From contig PTET01000001.1 in the NCBI GenBank assembly GCA_004359435.1, forward strand, positions 134,343-198,342: a stretch of DNA of 64,000 bases. Reading direction: 5' to 3'. The position numbers and the translations under genes are program-made. Each line of letters opens with the position of its first letter. Position 1 is the stretch's first letter. The stretch is from Flavobacteriaceae bacterium (GTDB lineage: Bacteria > Bacteroidota > Bacteroidia > Flavobacteriales > Weeksellaceae). Shown here one piece after another: positions 1 to 7,115 of this stretch. The notes under the pieces are model-generated. The model worked only from the letters and a program-made list of their open reading frames with translations. It was not told the DNA's origin and ran no database searches.

Positions 1-1
1 T

Positions 2-547
2 ATTGATGCCAAAACCATGGAAATTCACCACGGGAAACACCATCAAGCCTATACCACAAACCTAAATGCTGCCATTGAAGGAACCGATTTGGCTGGATTA
101 AGTATCGAAGAAATCTTGGTAAAAGGTTTTGAAACTCCAGCGGTTAGAAACAACGGTGGTGGGTTTTACAACCACAATTTGTTTTGGGAAATTATGGCTC
201 CAAATGCAGGAGGCTCTCCAGAAGGAGAATTGGCCGCTGCCATTGATAGAGATTTTGGTTCTTTTGAAGGATTTAAAGATGCCTTTGCGAAAGCTGCTAC
301 AACAAGATTTGGTTCTGGATGGGCTTGGCTATGCAAAAAAGACGGAAAACTTTCTGTTTGCTCAACAGCCAACCAAGACAATCCGCTTATGCCAGGGGAA
401 TGCGGAGGATTTCCACTTTTGGGATTAGATGTTTGGGAGCACGCCTACTACCTTAATTACCAAAACAGAAGACCAGATTACATCAATGCTTTCTTTAATG
501 TTGTAAACTGGGAAAAAGTAGCCGAAAGATTTGCATCAGCAAGCTAA
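2..547 (+). CDS. sodA: Superoxide dismutase, Fe/Mn family, 5'-truncated by window edge
   Basis: Dismutates superoxide to peroxide and oxygen, normally in the cytoplasm. The frame is open from base 2 ([17 protein letters not shown]), so the gene starts upstream of the window and the ATG at 17 is internal. The first metal-ligand histidine lies in EIHHGKHH, another in GFYNHNLFW, and the last two ligands in [19 protein letters not shown]. The second-sphere glutamine is in the loop STANQDNPL and the earlier site is GGG rather than a glutamine, the pattern typical of manganese or cambialistic enzymes, so sodA is preferred over sodB. The C-terminus is complete and is followed by a strong terminator, so this is the end of its transcription unit. 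Family assignment is sure; metal use is inferred. Confidence 0.95.
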   Translation: MDAKTMEIHHGKHHQAYTTNLNAAIEGTDLAGLSIEEILVKGFETPAVRNNGGGFYNHNLFWEIMAPNAGGSPEGELAAAIDRDFGSFEGFKDAFAKAATTRFGSGWAWLCKKDGKLSVCSTANQDNPLMPGECGGFPLLGLDVWEHAYYLNYQNRRPDYINAFFNVVNWEKVAERFASAS

Positions 548-573
548 TCCCTAAAAATTAGGCTTGAACGTAT

Positions 574-604
574 AAAACCTTGCTACTTTGGCAAGGTTTT
601 TTTG
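574..604 (+). terminator. Rho-independent terminator after sod
   Basis: AAAACCTTGC and GCAAGGTTTT form a 10-bp inverted repeat around a 7-base loop, and the run of T continues after the stem. It lies 27 bases after the sod stop codon and before folB, so it separates the two units. Confidence 0.85.
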
Positions 605-631
605 TGAGAGAAACCAAATAAAGTAAAAAAG

Positions 632-985
632 ATGATTGGAAAAATTCATTTGGAAAAAATCTCCCTATACGCCAAACATGGCTGCTTGGAAGAGGAAGAA
701 AAAATAGGCTCTGAATATTTGGTAGATCTAACGGTAGAAACAGATTTGGAGCTTTCTTCCAACAGCGACAACCTAGCAGATACCGTTGATTATGTGCACC
801 TAAACCTGATTGTAAAAGAAGAAATGGCGATTCGATCTAAACTTTTAGAACATGTTTGCCAAAGAATTCTAACTAGAATAAAAACTGAGTTGCCCAAGGT
901 TTTGTCGGCAAAAGTAATTTTGACCAAGGTGAATCCGCCCATTGGTGGAAATGTAAAAGGGGTTAAGGTAGAAATGCATTTTTAA
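632..985 (+). CDS. folB: Dihydroneopterin aldolase
   Basis: Converts dihydroneopterin to 6-hydroxymethyl-dihydropterin and glycolaldehyde in folate synthesis; cytoplasmic, usually an octamer. The 117-residue product has the usual family length. It opens with IHLEKISLYAKHGCLEEE, the region holding the substrate-binding glutamate, and ends with KVNPPIGGNVKGVKVEM, which matches the family signature around the catalytic lysine. It follows a terminator and precedes tRNA-Cys, so it is probably transcribed alone. A 5-formyltetrahydrofolate cyclo-ligase at 42 kb belongs to the same cofactor network but is not linked to it. Confidence 0.9.
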   Translation: MIGKIHLEKISLYAKHGCLEEEEKIGSEYLVDLTVETDLELSSNSDNLADTVDYVHLNLIVKEEMAIRSKLLEHVCQRILTRIKTELPKVLSAKVILTKVNPPIGGNVKGVKVEMHF

Positions 986-1024
986 AAAAAACCGGAAGCA
1001 TAAACCCAAGTAAAAATATTTTAC

Positions 1025-1032
1025 TAACTTTG
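1025..1032 (+). promoter_or_regulatory. Bacteroidota -7 promoter box for tRNA-Cys
   Basis: TAACTTTG matches the Bacteroidota -7 element TAnnTTTG exactly and ends 9 bases before the tRNA 5' end, the expected distance for a start close to the mature tRNA. I see no clear -33 TTG. Confidence 0.55.
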
Positions 1033-1041
1033 TGCCTCTTT

Positions 1042-1112
1042 GGTGCCGTGGCCGAGTGGCTAGGCTATGGTCTGCAACACCATCTACAGCAGTTCGAATC
1101 TGCTCGGCACCT
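1042..1112 (+). tRNA. tRNA-Cys(GCA)
   Basis: A full cloverleaf can be folded. The acceptor stem GGTGCCG pairs with CGGCACC. The anticodon stem ATGGT/ACCAT encloses the loop CTGCAAC with anticodon GCA. The T-arm AGCAG/CTGCT carries the loop TTCGAAT. The discriminator base is T, the known identity element of cysteine tRNAs. CCA is not encoded, and a T-rich tract follows. Confidence 0.95.
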
Positions 1113-1137
1113 CTATTTTTTTTGCCTTTCTTCCCTT

Positions 1138-1476
1138 CTATTTTTTGTTACCCTCTGGTTTTATATCAGAAAACTCATAGATGTTTTCTTGAACCTCATC
1201 TAAAATGTCAGAGAATTTTTCGGGCTTTAAACTATAATATTCGATGGTTTTTTTATACTGAGCCTCTTTGACTTTGTGTTTTTTAAGCACCTGTCTTAAA
1301 ATTTGTTTTTCTTCTAGCTCTAAGCTGTCACTATATACCTCATAGCTTTTATACAGATATAAATCTGTAAGTATCTCCTCAAGTTTGTTTTTAGAGACAA
1401 CTTGCTCGGCTTTTTCTTCTTTGGATTTACAAGCCACAACCAAAAGCAGCCAAAAAAAAACAAAAACATTTTTCAT
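1138..1476 (-). CDS. DUF4296 lipoprotein
   Basis: A 112-residue protein with a signal sequence ending in a lipobox (LLLVVACKSK), so it should be lipidated at Cys16 and sit in the envelope. The rest is charged and helical (NKLEEILTDLYLYKSYEVYS), which resembles the DUF4296 family of Bacteroidota; no function is known to me. Its start overlaps the end of the upstream mannosyltransferase by 4 bases, so the two are translationally coupled. This pairing recurs in flavobacteria and suggests an envelope role, but that is inference. Confidence 0.75.
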   Translation of the reverse strand: MKNVFVFFWLLLVVACKSKEEKAEQVVSKNKLEEILTDLYLYKSYEVYSDSLELEEKQILRQVLKKHKVKEAQYKKTIEYYSLKPEKFSDILDEVQENIYEFSDIKPEGNKK

Positions 1477-2192
1477 AAAACGCGGGTTATTTGTTGGTAT
1501 TTTAGTTTGATTACCCCCCAGATGGCCTCCCCAATAATAGAAGAATTCATTTTGGATTTTCCTCTGGTTCTGTCTACAAAAATAATAGGAATTTCTTTCA
1601 GAGGAATGCCTTTTACAAAAGACCGAAATTTCATTTCGATTTGAAATGCATAGCCTTTAAACTGAACTTTGTCCAGCTCAATTGCCAAAAGCGCTTCTCT
1701 AGGATAACAAACAAAGCCTGCGGTAGGGTCTTTGATTTTCATACCTGTAATCCATTGCACGTACTTTGAAGCGCCAAAAGACAAAAACAATCTAAAAAGC
1801 GGCCAATTGACAATGCTGGTTCCATTTAAATATCTAGAGCCAATGCTGACGGCTCCAGAATTTTTTGAAACTTCTAAAAGTCTTTCTAAATCAGAAGGGT
1901 TATGCGAAAAATCGGCATCCATCTGGAAAATAAAGCTGAAATCCCTCTGAAGCGCCCAATCAAATCCTGCCAAATAAGCTTTTCCAAGTCCTTGCTTTTC
2001 CTGCCTTGAAAGCAAATGCAAAAAAGGAAATTCGGCTTGAAGCCTACCCACTATTTCGGCTGTTTTATCGGGAGAATTATCATCAACAATCAAAATAGAA
2101 AAACCGGTAGAAAGCCCATCAATGGCTCGAACTATCAATTCGACATTTTCCTTTTCATTATATGTTGGAATTATCACTAAATTTGTCTCCAT
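1473..2192 (-). CDS. Polyprenol-monophosphate mannose synthase (GT2)
   Basis: Family 2 glycosyltransferase of the dolichol-phosphate mannose synthase type, 239 residues, expected to move a sugar (probably mannose from GDP-mannose) onto polyprenyl phosphate at the inner membrane face. The start LVIIPTYNEKENVELIV and the nucleotide-binding ILIVDDNSPD are typical, and the DAD metal-binding motif is in FQMDADFSHNP. There is no C-terminal membrane domain, so this is the short soluble form. It heads a two-gene unit with the DUF4296 lipoprotein and diverges from the DUF4271 gene. The sugar specificity is not visible from sequence. Confidence 0.85.
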   Translation of the reverse strand: METNLVIIPTYNEKENVELIVRAIDGLSTGFSILIVDDNSPDKTAEIVGRLQAEFPFLHLLSRQEKQGLGKAYLAGFDWALQRDFSFIFQMDADFSHNPSDLERLLEVSKNSGAVSIGSRYLNGTSIVNWPLFRLFLSFGASKYVQWITGMKIKDPTAGFVCYPREALLAIELDKVQFKGYAFQIEMKFRSFVKGIPLKEIPIIFVDRTRGKSKMNSSIIGEAIWGVIKLKYQQITRVL

Positions 2193-2240
2193 GGGTAAAA
2201 AAGTGCAATGTACCCAAAATTAGGTATTAATCTGACATTT

Positions 2241-2837
2241 ATGATCCGAAACCTTACTAACAATGACACTGCAACCCTGATGCTATTGGGCATTCTGTTT
2301 ATTATCGTACTGATAGACAGAGTATTTTCTATCCAAAAAAACTATAAAAATGGGCAAATGCTAAGTGGATTAGGACTATACTTTGTGCTTTCTATTCCTT
2401 TTGGTCTATTGATTGCCCTAATCAAGGGACTTTATTCCCCCGAAATTTTCTTGTGCTGGTATAAAATTTTAGTGCCGCTAGGTATCGTAATGACCTATTT
2501 TTTCTACAATTACCTTTGCTTTTCTATGTTTAACCACTTGTACTTAAGTGCGCATCACCAAGGGGATTCCGTTCATTTACAAAACTTAGCCCGAATTTTG
2601 ATGATCCCACTTCTTATGGTTTATGCCATGGGAATATTGTATGTAAAAGTCGACCCTATGCTGGGTTTAAAACTGGGTTTTGCAGGCTTTATAATTCTTA
2701 AAATCTATCAATTTGTAAAAATATATTCTCTGGTAACAATCACAAACTTGCTTTCACCATTGTATATAATTTTGTATTTTTGCTGCTTTGAAATTTTACC
2801 TTCTTTAGTTGCGTTAAAACTAATTTACTTGTGGTAA
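2241..2837 (+). CDS. DUF4271 integral membrane protein
   Basis: An approximately 198-residue protein with about five or six hydrophobic segments, of the DUF4271 type found upstream of hemD in flavobacteria. The ATG at 2208 would add eleven residues that reach into the divergent promoter region; the ATG at 2241 (MIRNLTNNDTATLML) is preferred because family members begin in this way. It ends 13 bases before the hemD start, so the two are probably cotranscribed. Its molecular role is unknown; a link to haem synthesis is only suggested by the neighbourhood. Confidence 0.7.
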   Translation: MIRNLTNNDTATLMLLGILFIIVLIDRVFSIQKNYKNGQMLSGLGLYFVLSIPFGLLIALIKGLYSPEIFLCWYKILVPLGIVMTYFFYNYLCFSMFNHLYLSAHHQGDSVHLQNLARILMIPLLMVYAMGILYVKVDPMLGLKLGFAGFIILKIYQFVKIYSLVTITNLLSPLYIILYFCCFEILPSLVALKLIYLW

Positions 2838-2850
2838 AACCCTGTTGCCT

Positions 2851-3600
2851 ATGAAAGTTAAATCTATACTTATTTCTCAACCCGAGCCAAGTGGTGAAAA
2901 TTCTCCTTATTTTGACATCGCTAAAAAGCACAAAGTAGTGGTTGATTTTAGACCTTTTATTCATGTAGAAGGCGCTACTGCTAGAGAAGTTAGAAGTCAA
3001 AAAATCGATTTTTCGAAATTCACTGCTGTAATTTTTACCAGTAGAAATGCCGTAGATCATTATTTTAGACTTTGCGAAGAAATGCGTTTTCCTGTGCTTG
3101 ATGCCATGAAGTATTTTTGTAAATCTGAAGCAATTGCCAATTATCTACAGAAATACATTGTTTACAGAAAGAAGAAGGTTTTTGTAGGACAAAAATCATT
3201 TGAAGATCTTATCCCCTGTCTTTTAAAATACAAAAACGAAAAATTCTTTTTGCCCACAGCAGACATCTCAACAGATGACGATTCGGATATTTTAGACCAA
3301 AACAACCTTACTTGGAGCAAAGGAGTTTTGTTTAAAACCGTGTGTTCTGATCTTTCTGATCTAGACGATGTTACTTATGATATTTTGGTTTTCTTCTCCC
3401 CAAGCGGAATCAAGTCTTTGTTTGAAAACTTTCCTGGCTTCAAACAAAACAATACTCGCATTGCCGTTTTTGGGCAATCTACCCTAGAGGCTGTAATAGA
3501 ACATGGTTTAGAGGCTCAGATTCAGGTTCCTTCTGCTGAATATCCTTCAATGACAACCGCTTTAGACAAATACATTACCCAAGCGAACAAAGGGAAGTAG
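2851..3600 (+). CDS. hemD: Uroporphyrinogen-III synthase family protein
   Basis: Closes hydroxymethylbilane to uroporphyrinogen III in haem and sirohaem synthesis. About 249 residues. The start VKSILISQPEPSGENSPYFD, the stretch FTAVIFTSRNAVDHYF and the later ILVFFSPSGIKSLF mark the two alpha/beta domains of the HemD fold; the family is weakly conserved and recognised mainly by these motifs. The ATG at 2851 is preferred over 2845. The 3' end overlaps the convergent recJ gene by 26 bases. It follows the DUF4271 gene, the usual flavobacterial arrangement. Confidence 0.8.
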   Translation: MKVKSILISQPEPSGENSPYFDIAKKHKVVVDFRPFIHVEGATAREVRSQKIDFSKFTAVIFTSRNAVDHYFRLCEEMRFPVLDAMKYFCKSEAIANYLQKYIVYRKKKVFVGQKSFEDLIPCLLKYKNEKFFLPTADISTDDDSDILDQNNLTWSKGVLFKTVCSDLSDLDDVTYDILVFFSPSGIKSLFENFPGFKQNNTRIAVFGQSTLEAVIEHGLEAQIQVPSAEYPSMTTALDKYITQANKGK

Positions 3601-5293
3601 AAATTTCTTTTAGATTTAGCTGCAAGGTTTTGTTTCCTCTAAAGTGATTGTACTCAACCTGAAAGACCACATCAAAGAGTGAGGCTGGATTTTGCCTAAC
3701 TCTTTCTGCCAAACAGAAACCTATGGCAGAAAAAACCTGTCCGTTTTGTTCTATTTGACACTGTAAATGCTGACCTTCATCTCCTACATAGCGAAGCGTA
3801 GAAGCTATAATTTTCACATTTTTGGCCAAAAAACAAGGCTTGGGATTGGCGGGTCCAAAGGGTGACATTTGCTCTATAATCCGTAAAAACTTAGGACTAA
3901 AATCAGAAAAATCGACCTCTGAATCAATCCAGATTTTTTCAATTTTCTCGCTGGGCAAAAGCGTTTTTTTCACTTGATTCTCAAAAGCCTGTTTAAAAAG
4001 ATCATAATTTTCGGCCTTGATACTCATCCCTGCTGCATATTTGTGTCCACCAAATTTTTCCATAAGCGGCGAAATGGCCAGCAAAGCATCATACACACTA
4101 TAACCCGAAACGCTTCTTGCCGAACCTACAAGTAGCCCGCCTTCTGAGGCAGTAAAAACCACAGTAGGCCTATAATAGTTCTCAATCAGCCTAGAGGCGA
4201 CAATTCCCACTACGCCTTTATGCCAATGAGGATCAAACACCACTGTTGTGGCATTGTTTTCTTCTTGGTTTTGGATTATCATCTCAAGGGCCTGTAAAGT
4301 AGCCTCTTTGTCAAATTCTTTTCTAGATTCATTTAACGCTGAAATCTGTTTTGCCTTCTGCTGAGCAACCTCGTGGCTTTTTTCCATCATCAGCGAAACG
4401 GCCTTAAGCCCAGAGTCGATTCTTCCCGCTGCATTTATTTTGGGAGAAAGTGAAAATACCACGCCAGAAACATCTAAATGGCTCAATGATTCCTCTGGAA
4501 TAAGGACTTTGAGTCCTGGTCTTGGATTTTGCCTTAACTTTTCTAAACCGAAATGGGTTAAAATTCTATTTTCTCCATCAATGGGTACAATGTCTGCACA
4601 AATGCTAACGGTAACCAGATCCAAGTAAGATTCGACTTCTTGCCTTGAAATCGAAAGCTTTTCTGCCAAAGCCTCCATAAGCTTAAAACCTACGCCACAT
4701 CCCGAAAGTTCTTTGTAAGGATACGGGCAATCCATCTGTTTTGGGTTCAAAATGGCCACCGCAGGGGGCAATACTTCTCCAGGGGTGTGGTGATCACAAA
4801 CCACAAAGGAAACTCCCAACCTCTGGGCATATTCAATTTGCTCAACAGCTCTTATGCCGCAGTCCAAACAAATGACAAGAGAAATACCATTTTCTTTAGC
4901 AAAATCGATAGATTGGAAAGAAATTCCATAACCTTCGGTGTAACGGTCTGGAATATAAGAAATCACCTTACCGGGATGAATTTTAGAAAGAAAATCGCTG
5001 AGCATAGCCACAGAGGTGGTTCCATCTACATCATAATCTCCAAAAACCAAAATAGGCTTGTTGTTTTGAATTTCCTCTAAAATAACCTCACAGGCCTTGT
5101 CCATGGATTTGAGCAAGAAAGGGTTGTGCAAATCTTCTTTTTGGGGACGAAAATAGGCCTTGGCCTTATTGAAATCGTCTATTCCTCTGGCAACCAATAT
5201 TCTTGAAAGAACCTCAGAAATACCAAGTGTCTCAGCCAAAGCTTTGGCTTTTTCTAAATCAACTTCTCGCTTTAAAATCTCTTTATCACTCAT
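3575..5293 (-). CDS. recJ: Single-stranded-DNA-specific exonuclease RecJ
   Basis: 5'-3' single-strand DNA exonuclease acting in recombination and mismatch or base-excision repair. The 572 residues match the usual length. DHH motifs are intact: DYDVDGTTS near residue 87, LDCGIRA near 143 and CDHHTPG near 166. The DHHA1 domain has FGGHKYAAGMS, and an OB-like domain forms the C-terminal third. Its start overlaps rsmI by 4 bases (ATGA), so it is the last gene of a coiled-coil protein-rsmI-recJ operon. It converges on hemD with a 26-base overlap. No damage seen. Confidence 0.95.
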   Translation of the reverse strand: MSDKEILKREVDLEKAKALAETLGISEVLSRILVARGIDDFNKAKAYFRPQKEDLHNPFLLKSMDKACEVILEEIQNNKPILVFGDYDVDGTTSVAMLSDFLSKIHPGKVISYIPDRYTEGYGISFQSIDFAKENGISLVICLDCGIRAVEQIEYAQRLGVSFVVCDHHTPGEVLPPAVAILNPKQMDCPYPYKELSGCGVGFKLMEALAEKLSISRQEVESYLDLVTVSICADIVPIDGENRILTHFGLEKLRQNPRPGLKVLIPEESLSHLDVSGVVFSLSPKINAAGRIDSGLKAVSLMMEKSHEVAQQKAKQISALNESRKEFDKEATLQALEMIIQNQEENNATTVVFDPHWHKGVVGIVASRLIENYYRPTVVFTASEGGLLVGSARSVSGYSVYDALLAISPLMEKFGGHKYAAGMSIKAENYDLFKQAFENQVKKTLLPSEKIEKIWIDSEVDFSDFSPKFLRIIEQMSPFGPANPKPCFLAKNVKIIASTLRYVGDEGQHLQCQIEQNGQVFSAIGFCLAERVRQNPASLFDVVFQVEYNHFRGNKTLQLNLKEISTSLCSLG

Positions 5294-5970
5294 GATTCTA
5301 GCTTGTCTAAAACCAGTACCATTTCGCCTTTTAGATTCCTATCCTTGGCCAGACTGGCCAATTCTTCTAAGGTTCCCCTTAGGGTTTCTTCGTACATTTT
5401 GCTAATCTCTCGGCTTAAACTTGCTTTTCGTTCGGGCCCCAAGACCACTTTAAGTTCTTCTAGGGTTTTTACAATCTTGTGGGGCGACTCATACAAGACT
5501 ACTGTTTTGTCTATAGCTTTGATGCTTTCCAGCTTGGTTTTTCTTCCTTTTTTTAAAGGTAAAAAGCCCATAAAGACAAACTCATTGCAGGGAATTCCAG
5601 AAACCACAAGGGCTGGAACAAAAGCCGTGGCTCCAGGGAGACAGGTAACTTCAATTTGGTATTGTATTGCTTGTCTAACAAGCAAAAAACCAGGATCTGA
5701 AATTCCTGGTGTTCCTGCATCGCTAATTAAGGCGATGGTTTTTCCACTCTTAAGCTCTTCCAAAACACCTTCAAGCATATTGTGCTCGTTGTGCATATGA
5801 AAAGAACGCATGGGTGTGTTTACTTCTAAGTGTTTGAGAAGTTTCCCGCTGGTTCGGGTGTCCTCTGCCAAAATTAAATCTGCTTCCTTTAAAACATTTA
5901 CCGCCCGAAAAGTGATGTCTTCTAAATTTCCGATGGGCGTAGGAACCAAATAAAGACCTTTAATGCTCAT
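5290..5970 (-). CDS. rsmI: 16S rRNA (cytidine(1402)-2'-O)-methyltransferase
   Basis: Methylates the ribose of C1402 in the decoding centre of 16S rRNA using S-adenosylmethionine. 226 residues of tetrapyrrole-methylase fold. The family start LYLVPTPIGNLEDITFRA is textbook, followed by ADLILAEDTRTSGKLL and the glycine-rich ALISDAGTPGISDPG of the cofactor site. It overlaps the upstream coiled-coil gene by 11 bases and the downstream recJ by 4, so it is the middle gene of an operon. Confidence 0.95.
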   Translation of the reverse strand: MSIKGLYLVPTPIGNLEDITFRAVNVLKEADLILAEDTRTSGKLLKHLEVNTPMRSFHMHNEHNMLEGVLEELKSGKTIALISDAGTPGISDPGFLLVRQAIQYQIEVTCLPGATAFVPALVVSGIPCNEFVFMGFLPLKKGRKTKLESIKAIDKTVVLYESPHKIVKTLEELKVVLGPERKASLSREISKMYEETLRGTLEELASLAKDRNLKGEMVLVLDKLES

Positions 5971-7012
5971 GTATAAATCGAAGATCTACCAATTCTTTAA
6001 GGCGATTGACATACTCGGTTTGCTCAGCCTTCCAGCCGTGCATTTTAACCGACTCTCCAATAAAGAAATAGGCGTCTTCTCTAGAACTGGTAAAATTTAA
6101 ACTCTCCACAAAAGCGTCAAATTTGAATTTATCTTTATCAAAAAGGTTATTAATAAAGGCTATTCTGTCGTTTAAAGAAAGTTTGATCTCAGGCAAGTTT
6201 GGATTGGGATCAGAAAAAACATAAGACTTTTCTTGCGTTTCTTCTATCGTTTGTGCTTCTTGGCTTTGGGTTTCTTTGTTTTCGGAGTCGATTTGATGAA
6301 AATCACTTACTTGTTCAACTTCATTTTCTACGGAAGAGATAGGTTCTGGATTATTTTCAGACTTGGTTTCAGTTGGATTTTCTTCTGTTAATGGAGCAAT
6401 TTCTTGAATTGGCTCTTTTTTTCCGATTCCAAGTTTGGCTTCAAGTTCTTGCAAAACTCCCTCTTGTTGTAGCTGGTCTATCTCCTGATCTACTTTAGAC
6501 TCAAGATTTTGGGTGGTTTCAGACTTCTGTTTAGATTCGAAATCGGGCTGAAACAAATGTTCTTCAGTCGCAGAAGCTTCTATGTTTTCATCGGCAGAAG
6601 GGGTTAAAACTTTATCAAGGGCCTGTTTGGCTTTTAGGGTTTCTGGATCTTCTATTTCCAAAGACTTGATGTTCTCAGTTTGGTTTTCTATGTCTTGCTC
6701 TTCGCTCAGTTCAAAAGCAGAAAGTAGGCTGGCCAATTTTTGTTTTAAGGCAATGTTTTTATTGATTTGTTTGTCTCTTTCTTTTTCCAGTTGGGCAATT
6801 TTAGAAACAAATTGTTGGTCGTTTGAAGCTTGAAAATCTTGAAGTTCCGATGAATTTTCGAGATCTTTCAAACCGTTGAAAAGATTTATTTCCTGTTGCA
6901 ATGCGCCGAAAACACTCAACATTTCCCCCGAATCTTCAACTTTTGAAAGCTTTTTTGCCAATTTTTTAATTGCATCAAAGGATTTCAATGTTCTTTTTTC
7001 AATAAATTTCAT
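5960..7012 (-). CDS. Acidic coiled-coil protein with conserved C-terminal domain
   Basis: A 350-residue protein of unknown function. Residues 1-30 are basic and helical, about 60-110 look like coiled coil (QFVSKIAQLEKERDKQINKN), and about 110-265 form a long low-complexity stretch rich in E, Q, S and T. The last 75 residues make a compact domain (LNDRIAFINNLFDKDKFKFD ... MHGWKAEQTEYVNRLKELVD). There is no signal peptide, so it is probably cytoplasmic. It opens the rsmI-recJ operon behind a good promoter. I recall similar proteins beside rsmI in flavobacteria but can name no function. Confidence 0.65.
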   Translation of the reverse strand: MKFIEKRTLKSFDAIKKLAKKLSKVEDSGEMLSVFGALQQEINLFNGLKDLENSSELQDFQASNDQQFVSKIAQLEKERDKQINKNIALKQKLASLLSAFELSEEQDIENQTENIKSLEIEDPETLKAKQALDKVLTPSADENIEASATEEHLFQPDFESKQKSETTQNLESKVDQEIDQLQQEGVLQELEAKLGIGKKEPIQEIAPLTEENPTETKSENNPEPISSVENEVEQVSDFHQIDSENKETQSQEAQTIEETQEKSYVFSDPNPNLPEIKLSLNDRIAFINNLFDKDKFKFDAFVESLNFTSSREDAYFFIGESVKMHGWKAEQTEYVNRLKELVDLRFIHEH

Positions 7013-7061
7013 GCTTCTAGATGTTTTTTTGTGTTAAATTTGACTCCAATAGGACTTCAAA

Positions 7062-7094
7062 CAAATATAATAGAAACAGAATCGATTTTTTCAA
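7062..7094 (-). promoter_or_regulatory. Promoter for the coiled-coil-rsmI-recJ operon
   Basis: On the minus strand, TATATTTG (7069-7062) matches TAnnTTTG and a TTG (7094-7092) lies 22 bases upstream, within the spacing known for Flavobacterium promoters. It is about 50 bases before the ATG at 7012. Confidence 0.55.
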
Positions 7095-7115
7095 TTTAAG
7101 TACACTTTTTTTGCT

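Noticed and set aside
1032-1271. 79-residue plus-strand ORF over the tRNA
   Set aside because: It reads through tRNA-Cys and then runs antisense to the DUF4296 gene.
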